A stretch of DNA of 64,000 nucleotides, taken from positions 21,886,001 through 21,950,000 of the forward strand of contig CM060732.1 in assembly GCA_030704615.1 (NCBI GenBank), given 5' to 3'. Position 1 is the stretch's first letter, and every line of letters begins with the position of its first letter. Origin of the DNA: Takakia lepidozioides (lineage: Eukaryota > Streptophyta > Takakiopsida > Takakiales > Takakiaceae). Made by a program: the position numbers and the translations under genes. Below the pieces are notes generated by a model, which was not told where the DNA came from, searched no databases, and worked only from the letters and a program-made list of their open reading frames with translations. Positions 9,601 through 20,623 of this stretch are shown here, piece after piece.

Positions 9601-11526
9601 ATGAGTGATGAAAGAGAAGCTAGACGCCAGAGATATTCATCAAAAAAAGAGAAAGCTATCTGAAAGCTAATTATCCATATCTTTGGGAGAGAGGAATAGA
9701 CATAGGGGAATCATCTGGACCTCTCACACCATTAAGATCAAGAGTACATCACCCATACCGGAAGAACTAGAGTTGGATGCCACTCCTTCTGTTTCTTTGC
9801 AAGAAAGATTAAGGGAATTGGTACGGGAAGAAGATCAATCACGAGGTGAAAGATCTGAGGTACATCCCTGGATAAAAGATTTGACAGAAATCTTTGATAA
9901 GAGTTTCATGGAACGGAAGGAGAAGAAGGAGGAGAGGATGTGGCAGAGCCAACGGAGAGTTCAGACTCTCCAACACCATTGCAGTTGAGTTACATGAGAA
10001 AGAAGGGCAGAACTTGGAGGATGAAAACAGAGAGAAGAAATTGGAAGAGGAAGAATATGAAGAAGTAGACCCAACAGCTGAGGTTGAGACTACAACCAGG
10101 ACATCCCAACCCGTTGGACCTGGATCAAGTGGAGCACTTGGATCACAGGCCAACGAAGGTGTCGGCTCAGGGGGATCAGGCGGGCTGCCTGGATCTGGCT
10201 CTGGGGGGACAGGGAGTGTGGGAAGTAGTGCAACTGAAGCTGGGAATACTGTGAATATCGTGGGGCCAGAGCAGGGAGTGCTCAAGGGCCACCACTTGGT
10301 GGAAGATCCACCACAAAACAAAAGGTCCTGAAGGACCAGCACCAGCAAGGGTGCCAGCACCTGTCAGTGGGCAGAAGGTAGGGCCACAGATGGCGTTACA
10401 ACCAACACGGGCAAAACCACCTTTTCCAATATATTCAGGAAAAGGGGATCCCGATGTACACATTAGCCAATTTGAGCACATGTGTATAGTGAACAATGAG
10501 AATGGCGATGATGCCAAGATGAGATTGTTTCCTTGTTCACTTATCAAGAAAGCAAGTGAATGGTATGCAAGATTCCCTGATAATCATTTCCTAACCTGGA
10601 ATGGCTTGAATACAGCATTCCGAAATAGGTTCAGGACAAGTAAAACTGAGGATGAAGTGTATGGAAGTTTACAACAGTTAAAGCAAAAGAAGCATGAAAC
10701 TGTTGAGGAGTATATGGAAAAGATGGAATTGATGATGAAAAAGCTGGCTGCAGTACCAGCACCAGGTTTACAGAAGACTTGGTTTGTGAGTGGACTAAGA
10801 CCAGAGTTGCAAAAGAAAGTGGATATGTTACCCATAATACAGTGGAGGAGGCATTTGAAACTGCAAACAGAATTGAGCAATTGGGAATGCTCAGGAGAGA
10901 GAAAAGGGATGATGAGGACTCTGAGGATGAGTCAGATGAAGAAGAAGAGCAAGAACTAAAAAGGAAGAGTAAGAGAAAGGAGAAGTTGAAGAGGGATAAC
11001 TATGAGAAAAGATTGGAAGAAATCTTGAAAGAAGTATGCCACAGAGGCTGCAACACATTGGAGGAAGGGTGTATGGTGTGCAAAGTGCCAGAATGAAGGC
11101 CATACCACCACAGAATGCCACATGAAGGAGAAACACTGTACTATCTGTAAAATGGATAACCATTCTACTGAGAATTGTTACTACAACAGAAGGACAGCTG
11201 CAAGAGAACCTAGGCAAGTAAGGGTGCATCAGGTGCAGCCCCAGCCAAGAAGAAACAATGATCAGGACCACTATGGTAGGTCTGGTGGTTATAACAATGG
11301 CATGGAAGGGAGAGGTAATTCAAGAGGGAATTACCAAGGAAATTCCAGAGGCAACTATCAGGGTAATCCAAGGGGGAATTACCAGCCCGGGAATCAGGAT
11401 TACAGAAATAATCCAAGAGCAGACCAAGGGCGAGGACCCAATGGTGAAGAACTATGTTACTATTGTAATCAGCCAGGACATCGCAAGGCAGCCTGTTCAT
11501 TCTGGATAGACACCAGAATGAGATGA
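9601..11526 (+). pseudogene. gag: Element B gag polyprotein, frameshifted
   Basis: Gag starts at the ATG at 9601 (MSDEREARRQRYS). Frames 9683-9988, 9894-10331, 10351-10959, 10779-11096 and 11122-11526 carry it in pieces. The 10351-10959 frame holds most of the gag domain in one piece, including YSGKGDPDVHISQFEHM, which is shifted in element A. The three zinc knuckles are at about 11056-11097, 11139-11182 and 11457-11498; the second and third share one frame (11122-11526). Compared with A, several breaks fall at different places, so the two copies decayed, or were mis-sequenced, independently. Confidence 0.85.
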
Positions 11527-12597
11527 GAGCTCCTGTGAATGAGGGCCCAGTGGTGGCAGCTCACATGGTTAGGCCATGTGTTGTACCAGAAGTAAGTACA
11601 ATGATAGTAACAAGAAGTAAAGCCAAACTAATACCTCCAGTAGTAGAGGAAGAGATGATAATGAAGGGCAGTGATATGCCTGAAGATGATGAGGCTTGGA
11701 GAGATGAGAAGGAACTGCACAAGGAAGTGGCAGATACCATAAGGGAAATGCAGAAGAGTACTGATATTCCTGTGGCAGATTCCTCTGATTCTGATGGAGA
11801 AGAAGAAGTGAGTGAGGATGAAAGGAAGAAAGAAGATGCAGACATGCAAAGTAATGAAGAGACTTTGGCTGAAGTAATATGCCAGACCAAAGCAGAGATT
11901 ACCATTGGACAGCTATTGGCTGTGGCACCTTATTGTAGGCACAGGCTGTATCAAGCAATCAATCGAATTGCCCAGGAGACAGGAAACACAGACCTGAACA
12001 GCAAGGTGACCAGTTATAATGTGAAGCCGGAAGGGCGAGAAACAGTCATGGACTTTGATGATTCTATGCCAGTAATCCAATTGAATTGGAAGCACAGAAC
12101 TAACTGATGTACTGATAGATGGAGGTTCTGGAGTAAATATCATGACAGACCAATTAAGGAAGAAGCTTGGTCTAAGTAACATGAAACCAGCCCCATTTAC
12201 AGTAACAATGGCAGATCAAAGAAGTGTACAGCCATTGGGATTAATAAGAGGAGTTAAGATACAGATACAGAAGATGATCTTTATGATCACAGTAACTGTG
12301 TTGAAGATGGATGAAGTCATGGAGGCTTACTCCTTATTATTGGGACGTCCGTGGCTGAAACAGGCCAGGGTATTCCATGACTGGAATTCTCAGTTACTAA
12401 CCGTGCATAATGGGATACACGAGATACAAATTACCACAAAGAAATCTAGTAGATTACCTGCTACGAGAAGACCTCGAGGAGTCAGAGAGTATGACTGGAG
12501 AGGAGGACTGGATGAGGAGCAGGAAGCTACCCTGTTTGCTGCACACCCAGAGTGGGAGCAGGTTGCAGAGATGCGGCTGGAAGGCCTAGTTGTTTAA
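11523..12597 (+). pseudogene. Element B acidic linker and aspartic protease
   Basis: The acidic linker is in frame 11523-12107. The active site VLIDGGSGVNIM (about 12108-12143) falls beyond a one-base shift. Frame 12142-12597 contains the protein after it, through EAYSLLLGRPWLKQ. The Asp-Gly-Gly-Ser form is the usual plant gypsy one. The frame then runs to a stop at 12597 before the RT. Confidence 0.82.
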
Positions 12598-12768
12598 GGG
12601 GTATCTGCTGTGGTGTAGTGTCAACAACACCAATTGAAGAGGAAACCAGCAGTTACCCATCACATTTCTATGAAGAAAAGAAGGAGAAATGGAAATCCTA
12701 GGGGAACCAGCCACTGTGAGTTTACAGGATGAAGTGGTGACTGGTTGGACAATCACAGCTGATGAGCA

Positions 12769-13494
12769 GTGAGGGAAGTGAATGTGGGAACTAAAGAGGA
12801 ACCGAGGATGGTGAAGGTAGGAGCTGATTTGGAGCCAGAATTCTTTGAAGAAGCTAAGAGTTTGTTCATCAAATACAGAGATGTATTTGCTTGGAGCTAT
12901 GAGGATTTAAAAGGGATACCACCTGAAATCTGTCAGCATAAGATTGAACTGGAACCGGGTCAGTACCAATCAAGCAGGCAAGGTACAGAATGAATCCCAA
13001 CTACGCACAGAAGGTTGGAGAAGAGATCAAGAAGTTGGCTGAGGCTAAGTTTATATACCCAATAGAGTATACAACTTGGTTGTCACCCATTGTGATAGTT
13101 CCCAAGAAGAATGGTAAACTAAGAGTTTGTGTGAACTACAAGAAGCTGAATGCTTGTACGAAGAAAGATCCTTTCCCTTTGCCATTCACAGAAGCAGTAT
13201 TAGACACTGTGGCAGGCCATGAGATGTACTCATTCATGGATGGCTTCAGTGGTTATAATCAAGTGCAAGTGGCAGAAGAAGACCAGGGAAAAACAGCTTT
13301 CATCACAGACTGGGGTGCTTATGCATACAAAGTCATGCCCTTTGGACTTTGTAATGCACCAGCAACCTTTCAGAGTGATAAGTGAATCTTTTCATGAGTA
13401 TCTGGATGATTTCATGCAGGTATTCTGGATGATTTCAGTGTGTACAGCTCTAATGTTGAATATGCTTGGAGAAAGGAGCAGTGTTAGGGAATAG
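12769..13494 (+). pseudogene. Element B reverse transcriptase with lesion at the catalytic box
   Basis: Frames 12769-12993, 12990-13385 and 13219-13494 carry the fingers and palm: LSPIVIVPKKNGKLRVCVNY, SFMDGFSGYNQV and MPFGLCNAPATFQ. At the catalytic box the DNA has lost one T against element A (GTATTCTGGATGAT versus GTGTTCTTGGATGAT), so the FLDD box is out of frame. Directly after it, near 13453, about 420 bp equivalent to 4195-4617 of A are missing and about 20 unrelated bases are present. The thumb and connection are therefore gone and this copy cannot encode working RT. Confidence 0.85.
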
Positions 13495-14030
13495 ATTCAA
13501 TCTGTGTACTATGCTAGATTTGATGAACAATGCCGAAAGAAATTATAGCACAACGGAAAGAGAAGCATTGGCAATGATCTATGCAGTGAAGAAATTCAGG
13601 CATTACCTGTTGGGCAAGAAGTTTATGTTCTATGTGGATCACCAGGCTCTGATATATCTGGTAACAAACCTTGATAAGTGGAAGGATAGCAAGGTGGTTA
13701 ATAATCTTGCACGAGTTTGAGTTCGAGTTGTTTACAAGCCTGGCCGTTTGCATCTTGTGGCAGATCATTTGTCACGCCTAATCAACAGGAGAGCCCGCCA
13801 CAGAGTAGACGACAATTACCTGATGCGAGTTTATTGCGGTGGAGGTGCAGGGAAGTGCAGATGACTGGTTAGATTGGCAGTGGCCAATCAGATACTACCT
13901 TACTCATGGTCAGTGCCCACCTAGTTATGGAAGGAGCAGAGGAAGAGAATCGCTATCAAGGCTTTACCTTATACTATGGTAGGGCAGAATGTATAAGCTA
14001 GGACCTGATGGAGTACTTAAACGATGCTTG
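13495..14030 (+). pseudogene. Element B RNase H remnant and linker
   Basis: RNase H is entered after the deletion, so the first catalytic Asp segment (HCDASGE in element A) is missing. The rest is readable in frame 13466-13720: [20 protein letters not shown] and [12 protein letters not shown], then [16 protein letters not shown] in a shifted frame to about 13780. The linker to the integrase is readable only by moving between frames. Confidence 0.75.
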
Positions 14031-15120
14031 TACCACCATGAAGTAAATAAAGTTTTGGAGGAAGTTCATAAAAGGAGTGGCTGGAGGTAGAAAGATACTA
14101 CTTGCAAGTTACTGGTGGCCTACTTTGTTCAAAGATGTACACAAGTATTGTCAGAGTTGTGATGAATGTCAGAGGCTAGGACCTTTGCAGAGATCTGGGA
14201 AATGGCTTTGCATCCTACAATGCCTACGGAACCATTTCAGAAATGGGGACTAGACTTTGTTGGACCAATTAACCCACCAGCCAAGAATACACAGAACAGG
14301 TACATAATTACAGCCACTGATTATACTACGAAGTGGGTGGAAGCTAAAGCTTTGAGGGACAACACAGCCAAGTCCACAGCAAGGTTTCTGTATGAGAACA
14401 TACTTACACGATTTGGCTGTCCCTTGGAATTTATCAGTGATCAGGAAAGTCACTTCATTAATGAGACCATTGAATTATTGACTAAAGAGTTCATGATTGT
14501 GCATAGGAAGAGTACAACATATTACCCACAGGGTAATGGGCAGGCAGAGGCTACCAACAAAATACTATGTACTATCTTGGCTAAGATAGTCAATGCAAAC
14601 AGAACGGATTGGGATACAAAGCTGCTGACAGCTTTGTGGTCATACAGGACTTCATATAAAGTCACCACTAAGTATACACCATTCCAATTAGTTTATGGTA
14701 TGGAAGCCTTACTTCCAGTGGAATTCTTGTTACCTACCATGAGAACGGAATGGGGAAAGAGAATGGAATTGCAAGATTCCATTAAGGTCAGGAAACATGA
14801 ATTATACCATGTGGAAGAAGTACGTGCTGATGCAGCTGATAATATGACCAGAATTCAGATGAAGAGAAGGAACAGTTTGATGAAGGCAAGTTAAAGACTT
14901 TTAAGACGGGAGATTTGGTTCTATGGTTGCAGAAGAAGGAAAGATTAAAGCTTCTAAGCTTAAATCACCATGGAAAGGACCTTATGTCATACAAAAGATG
15001 TATGATAACAACACCGCCATGTTACAAACCATTAACAAAGAGATGCTGGGAAGAGTCAATGCTAATAAGTTGAAGGGTACAGTGGTATCCATGACAAACC
15101 ATTGCAGCATGATTTGCATG
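14030..15120 (+). pseudogene. Element B integrase, mostly intact core
   Basis: The zinc-binding domain has a short deletion (A reads [13 protein letters not shown] goes straight from GG to RK), removing the second His of HHCC. The core is open over 242 codons in 14166-14894 with GLDFVGP, FISDQESHF and GNGQAEATNK, so all three DDE acidic residues are present. The C-terminal part continues in 14923-15120 with LKSPWKGPYVI. It ends at a spacer as in A. Confidence 0.85.
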
Positions 15121-15870
15121 TTAAACGCAAAAGCAGTCACGGGCTGCGCCAGTGTTACCAACGGAGTATGGAGCACTTGTCGCTAGGCCGAGCATATATG
15201 ACCAGGGCGGGCAGAACAAGCGTGACACAACCTATCACAGCCCAGCAAGGCGCGACACAGCCTATCACTGCCTACCACGGCGCGGTCACAAGCATATCAC
15301 AGCTTACCACAGTGCATCACAGCCTATCACGGCATACACAGTATGACAAGCCTGTCACAGCTTAACACAGCCTACTAGGGTTACACAATCCATAGAATCA
15401 GTGACAGGTGGACGCAGGATAACTTCAGTGAAATGGCCGGCGAAAGAAAGAAAGGACGGAAGCCAGTTTAGAATAGAAAGGGACACGTGGAAGTCAGGGC
15501 GCCAACACACAGCTGAGAAGAAAGTGCAAGAACGGATGTCTCAAGAAAGAGGACAAGAATGGCCGTCAAAATACCTAATCAGCGCGTCAAATTGGATGAA
15601 TGGCGGGCCCATTAATGATACAGAAAAAGGGCAACAGAACAAACGGCAAGTACAAAAAAGCGAAATCTTGTCATGTGTATCCTAGTGGACAGTCCAGCAG
15701 GGAAAGTCCACTAAAGAAAATTAAATCTAAAATCAAATCACAGCGGTTACAGCCAATAGAAAGCCAGAGAAGGGATCAAGAAAATGGAGGGAATTAAGCG
15801 CAAGAGTCGGCATCGTTCTGAGTAACGGGCGTCTCGACGGGGACAAACCATCAATGCTATAGCTTTGAAG
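15121..15870 (+). other. Post-pol spacer of element B with CACAGCC repeats
   Basis: The spacer holds irregular ATCACAGCC / GACACAGCC units at about 15230-15365 and then a stretch alignable in places with the zinc-knuckle ORF of element A, but with the knuckle residues lost (about 15660-15700). I see no intact gene. It is GC-richer than the flanking pol. Confidence 0.5.
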
Positions 15871-15871
15871 C

Positions 15872-16848
15872 TATGGAGGAACTAACAGACTATACGCTCG
15901 CAATATTACTTACGCAGTGGCATAGGACGAAAGAACAGAGCGGATCTTTTCTCTTGAGCGATGCTTGCAAGCCCCGCAGGCTTACAAGAAATTACCCATA
16001 GCTTTTTGTGGCAACCATACGTTTATGCTTTGTGCACTACAGGCATTTCTTCAATTGTTACAGCAAAACATTTCTGTGGGTCTAGAATGAAGAGAGTGAG
16101 AGGAATGGAGGAAATCAGGGTGAAGAGCACCACAATCCTGCCAGAAAACAAACGATTGCTACTCCACAGGCGATACAGATACTGAAGGAGCTGAGATTGA
16201 AGGATTGCAAAGCAAAGATTGGACATTGCACCATAGACAGTACATGTTACAATTCTTGCCAGAACTTTGAGCCAAGGACAGGAGCAACAACGTGTGAAGG
16301 GAGTTGAATTAGTAATTACTCCCCTATACCTACAGCAATTGTTTCGATTGCCAGCAGGTCAGGTGCATGTGGAGGAGCACAGGGCAAGACTGCAAATAGG
16401 GGACTTATTCCAAGAAGGGAGTTTCTTTAAAACTCAGGGTTATGCTTGTACCAAGGCCGTGTACCCAGGGCTAAAGGAGGTAGGCCAGGTATTGAACGTT
16501 CTGTTTGCCATGAAACAGAACCAACAGTATTTGAGCAGATCCTTCACAGAGGAAATACTCCAAGCCCTGAGAGGAGAAGAGGTAGAATGGGCGGACATAA
16601 TGTACAACGCACTGGTAGAGGAGATGAAAAGATTACAGGGTACTGCCGCAAAGTCTCCTATCATAGTGTCTGGCCCAATCATTGCTCAAATAATTCTTGA
16701 TTCTGGCATACTTGATGCGCGAGAAAGAAAGGAGATGGGAGTGTTTGAGCCAGAAACCACTGCAATGGAAGAGCAAGGCTCTTCACACAGTGAGGGTGGA
16801 TGGCAGGGCAACCAGAGGAATAAGAGACAAGGCGGGGAAAGACTGTAG
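15872..16848 (+). pseudogene. Accessory post-pol ORF, N-terminal module (element B)
   Basis: Text starts at the ATG at 15872 (MEELTDYTLAILLTQW), runs through shifted frames and reaches a good 193-codon frame at 16267-16848 (first codon TTG). This frame contains YLQQLFRLPAGQVHVEEHRA, GSFFKTQGYACTKAVYPGL and QILNVL-like text, then WADIMYNALVEEMKRLQG. The substitutions against element A (7573-8076) keep the amino-acid class at most places, which indicates past coding. I see no known fold. This is the target of the insertion in A. Confidence 0.6.
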
Positions 16849-18600
16849 TGGCGGATCCACTGGCTTCACGGAATCCGCATGATAATGTTTCCCAAGTTTT
16901 TGTGCAGGAAGGGGCACAACAGCACAGAGAACTGCTATTACTGGAAGCAGGACCTTCAGAGAGGGAAGAGGAAGTTACTTCAGTATCACAGCCATCACAA
17001 CCAGAGGATCGGCTTGTCACAAGGTTACCACAAGTTGTCCATGCAGTTCAACCAGAAATAATTTGATTTAGAAAAAGAAGGGTTAGATATTCCCACTACA
17101 GAACAGGTGGTGGCAGAAATTGAGAAGGGGGACCTTCTCTATGAATATTCTGGTATGGTCAAGGACACAGTGATTCCGGAGGTGCAACAATTGTCCAGGG
17201 GAAATCCTCGGTGCATATAATACACACACCTGTGACGGAGGTACCACAGGTAGAATGTCAAGACACTGCAGCACCGGTGACGGATGAAGTGGTTCAGGAA
17301 GAAAATCTGGTGGGGCAATGGCCTGAATGGTTCATAAGGCATCACACTGTTGAGGATCAGGGAGAACAGCAGCAAGCTCACCAAGATGACCCTCAACACG
17401 CTATGCTTATGAGTTCCATAAGCAGGACACTGAATTTGTTGGGTACTTATGTCAAATCCCATGTTCCCACTACTCAATTGGCAGCTTGAGGGAGGAACTC
17501 AGGAAAGAGTTTGAGGCTCGACTTGCCACAGAGTGTGCAAACAAGGTCGATGAAGAGGTCACTCTCAAAATGCAGCAAGACTTGGAGAGTACAGAAGCGG
17601 CTTTGCAATTGGCCAAGGAACAATGAGGCAGGCCTCGCACCAAACCACTTGCACGAAGCACATAAGCAACAGCTATACCAAATGCAGCTGAAGCATGAAA
17701 GCAAATTGCAAGAAGTGAATGCACTACATATGGAGTTGCAGACAGTGCATGACAGGATGGCCATACAATGTGCTACACTCACAACTATGCTTGACCAATC
17801 TACAAAAGAAATAAACAGTCAAGCGGAAAAATGTACGAAGGCAGAGGAAGAGAATGTTGAGCAAATGAAACTCATTGTCGATATGAAGAATACAATCTGT
17901 CGCAATGAGGATACTTTCAACAATACAGGGCAGGTTGAAGCTGACCAAGAGAGGCACATCCTGGAGTTGCAACAAACGGTCATGGCCAATAGAAATGAAA
18001 TCTCGGTCGCTAACAGAGCTTGGAAGGAAGCCAATAATTTGCTTGTTGCCTATGCGAATTTGGTTGAACCTCATGCGAAGCGCATGGAGGCTTTACAACA
18101 ACAGTTAGATGTGTACAAACTCAGAGAGGAGCACACTCTCAGAGGAACCACAAGCAACTTGGTGGATAACCACCTTATGCAGGTCTGGTTAGCACAAGGG
18201 CCAGTGGAGGGCAAAGCACCACGAAAGCTCACCCAAAGCGAGATGAATGAGCTCAGACTGCAAGTGCAGAACATTGCCACAACTACTATAGACAATGTCT
18301 ATAGTAGGATAGCGGAGTTACAGGAGGATGTAGATGGCCTGCAGACTCAAGTGGAGGACCTCACTTCAAATATCGACAAAAGAGTCTATATACCTGAGGA
18401 ACAGCTAATGGCTTCTTATTTACAAGCCAGAACTTTGGCTTTTCAGTCTTCTTCACAGGAGATGCAGGAGATGCCAATGATACAAGAGCCAGTGCCACCA
18501 ACACCACAACAAGTCACTGTGCCAGTAGCTGACCCTGTTGTTACTACAGCCACACCACAGCCACCACAGCCTGAGGTATGGGGCAATGCTGCTTTTATAA
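16848..18600 (+). pseudogene. Accessory post-pol ORF, coiled-coil module (element B)
   Basis: The protein continues through 16848-17066, 17211-17489 and the long frame 17511-18644. From about 17490 to 18420 it is rich in Glu, Lys, Gln and Leu in heptad-like spacing (for example HESKLQEVNALHMELQTVHD), so a long coiled coil is likely. A Pro-Thr-Val-rich stretch (PPTPQQVTVPVADPVV) follows at about 18490-18570. The overall plan is long coiled coil, proline linker and C-terminal globular module. No signal peptide or retroviral envelope signature was seen. A structural or transport role is a guess. Confidence 0.6.
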
Positions 18601-19640
18601 CCCACCTAAAACTCCAGCTGCAAGGGAGTACAGTAGGGCTATGATTATGCCCTTCAACCAAATTCCCATTGTGTTGGATTTGGTTTGGAAAGAATTTAGT
18701 CCTCCGCAGTCATTGGCAAATTACTATCAAATCATGCGCATATGGCTGCCAGTGGCAACTAGAACTAAAGTTCTTCCGAACAATCGACCAATTGAGGATC
18801 ATCACTTTGCACAGTACTGGCATGAGGCAGGTACCATGTTGAAGGAATTAATTGCCTTCCAAATTGTACATGGATTCATTTATACCAAGACCAAGGAGGG
18901 GTAGCAAGTATTGTCATGGGATGCGGGTTATACTACGCTGCTTGTTTTCTGATACGTTATCACATTGAGCAGCACAAGATGCAATCGCGCTTTCTGAGTT
19001 ATTCCAGTGGGGACATTGGGTCTTACCTTCAGTACCACCTCATATGTACCTATATGAGGCAAAAGTTATGATACAAAAGGATTCTCAAATTCGTTCATGG
19101 TTTCATGCGGCCTGGAACAATTTGTCAACACAGAAATTCGGCATTGATGATATTTTCTATAAGGGACATGTGGCATGGAAATACTTGCACAATTCACAAG
19201 TCATTGGTACCCCACTCACCTGGACAGACAAGGAGCTCAGGGTCTTCACCAATTTTGCGATTCAGCGTTTACAGCAAGTTTTAAAATTTAAACTTCCAGA
19301 CATGGTAGGACAACATTGTATGCCCCAGAGGATTCCACAAAAAGTTCGACAGTTAAAACACCTGAGAGGCGATGAGGATTCTGATACAACTGTTTTTCAG
19401 CGGATTCTTTTGACATGGGAGAAGACTATGCAATTCAGATGGCAGAGAAGAAGCGACGGGGGTCTCCTATGCCTGAAAGATTACCTCGATATCAGCCTCC
19501 AGAGGGCCTCACATATCCAGGTAGTGTTCAATCATCTCCGTCAACCAGTGACAGACCTCGGGCTCGTACACACAGTCCGCCACGAAACTCTCAAGTCAGA
19601 AAGTGCTCGCTCACAAAGGTTTGCTAATCCCAATCAGTAA
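18578..19640 (+). pseudogene. Accessory post-pol ORF, C-terminal module (element B)
   Basis: After a one-base shift near 18590 the text resumes as FYNPPKTPAAREYSR and continues with IMRIWLPVATRTKVLPNNRP to about 18900. A third frame holds a short hydrophobic stretch (SIVMGCGLYYAACFLIRY) that is conserved in the element A copy near 22750. Frame 19044-19640 (WFHAAWNNLSTQKFGIDD) follows, and the serine/arginine/proline-rich end (SSPSTSDRPRARTHSPP) lies in frame 19415-19627. The 3' end lies about 40 bases before the polypurine tract. Function unknown. Confidence 0.55.
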
Positions 19641-19659
19641 ACCGTGAGGACACGGCTTT

Positions 19660-19677
19660 TTGAGAGGGAAGGGGTAA
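19660..19677 (+). other. Polypurine tract of element B
   Basis: TGAGAGGGAAGGGGTAA lies directly before the 3' LTR. Such a purine run primes plus-strand DNA synthesis in LTR retrotransposons. Its position against the TG of the LTR supports the LTR boundary. Confidence 0.8.
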
Positions 19678-20618
19678 TGTTTAGAGGACTGTCTGGGACT
19701 TAGACACTTATACGGGATCTGTGGGGGTACCCTTAATTTTTGCACAGACTGAGACCAACAGGAGCCTTAGGGGTGACAGCAGCGCACTTTAGAAGGGGGT
19801 AACACAGTCGTCACAGTCCGACACAGCCCGACACAGCCACACAGCCAGTCACAGCCCAACACAGCCGGTCACAGCCCGTCACAGTTCACACAGCCAGTCA
19901 CAGCTTGACACAGCTTGTCACGACCAGGAGGGAACGGTAGTAGGACAGGGAACGACTGTGGGAACAACACCTGCGAATGGAACATATTAGTTCACGGATG
20001 ACGGTTAGTGAGGGAACGGTTAGAACAACGGGTAGGAAGATAAAGCCAGGAGCAAGGACTGAAAAGGATCAATTCTGGGATCACTTCTGGGGAATCACTG
20101 CTGGAAGGAGTGGGAGGAGCACGTCTTGGGGAAGACTTCGGACATCACTGGGGGAAATGAGGAGAGAGCGTATCTCTCAGCAGATAGAGGGAGAGCACGG
20201 AGTAGGAGGAGGAGCTGTTGATGCTTAATGAATGCAGGCAGTAGAATTGTAATGTAGAGCAGATTAGAGACTCCATGGCTTCAGCCTGATACTTGATAGA
20301 TATTAATCTGATACACACTTATACTCACACTGTGTAGAGAGATCTGAGTGAAGCTGTGGAATGAATGGATGAGTTGATGGAATCCGATAGATTGATGAAG
20401 CAAACTGATACTTAATTACCAAAAGTAAGGTAACTAGCTAACATGAATGCGGGAGGAAAACAAATAGGAAACACCCCCATGATACACTAGCTGTAGGTCA
20501 TGACTGATTGTTGACTGATGTTCTGAGGCGGGCTGAGTACTTAGAGATTTCCAACTCTTCTATCTTGGAGTTTCCGCCTCGGATAGCGAAGGGATGGGTG
20601 AGTAAAAGCCGCGCGACA
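19678..20618 (+). repeat. 3' LTR of inner element B
   Basis: The LTR is 941 bp, starts TGTTTAGAGGACTG and ends GCGCGACA. It differs from the 5' LTR mostly by small indels in the CACAGCC stretch (19801-19925) and by a short duplication near 20505-20520 (GACTGATTGTTGACTGATGTTC). Confidence 0.9.
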
Positions 20619-20623
20619 CAGGG
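20619..20623. other. Target-site duplication CAGGG, right copy
   Basis: The five bases after the CA end of the 3' LTR repeat 8072-8076 exactly. Next comes CAACACCAG, aligning with CAACCAGAG after 16807 in element B, which confirms that this is the continuation of element A. Confidence 0.9.

Larger units (their letters stand above)
8077..20618 (+). mobile_element. Inner full-length Ty3/gypsy element B (12.5 kb)
   Basis: This is a complete element bounded by two near-identical LTRs (8077-8994 and 19678-20618), each starting TG and ending CA. The five bases before it (8072-8076) and after it (20619-20623) are both CAGGG, the expected target-site duplication. It is inserted in the accessory ORF of element A. 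The LTRs differ mainly by indels in a CACAGCC-type simple repeat, so the insertion looks fairly recent. Its pol carries large deletions, so it could only have moved with proteins from another copy if the deletions preceded insertion. Confidence 0.92.

Noticed and set aside
8077-20618. Envelope gene in the post-pol ORF, making this an endogenous retrovirus-like element
   Set aside because: No signal peptide, cleavage site or fusion-like region seen; only one short hydrophobic stretch. Left as accessory ORF of unknown function.
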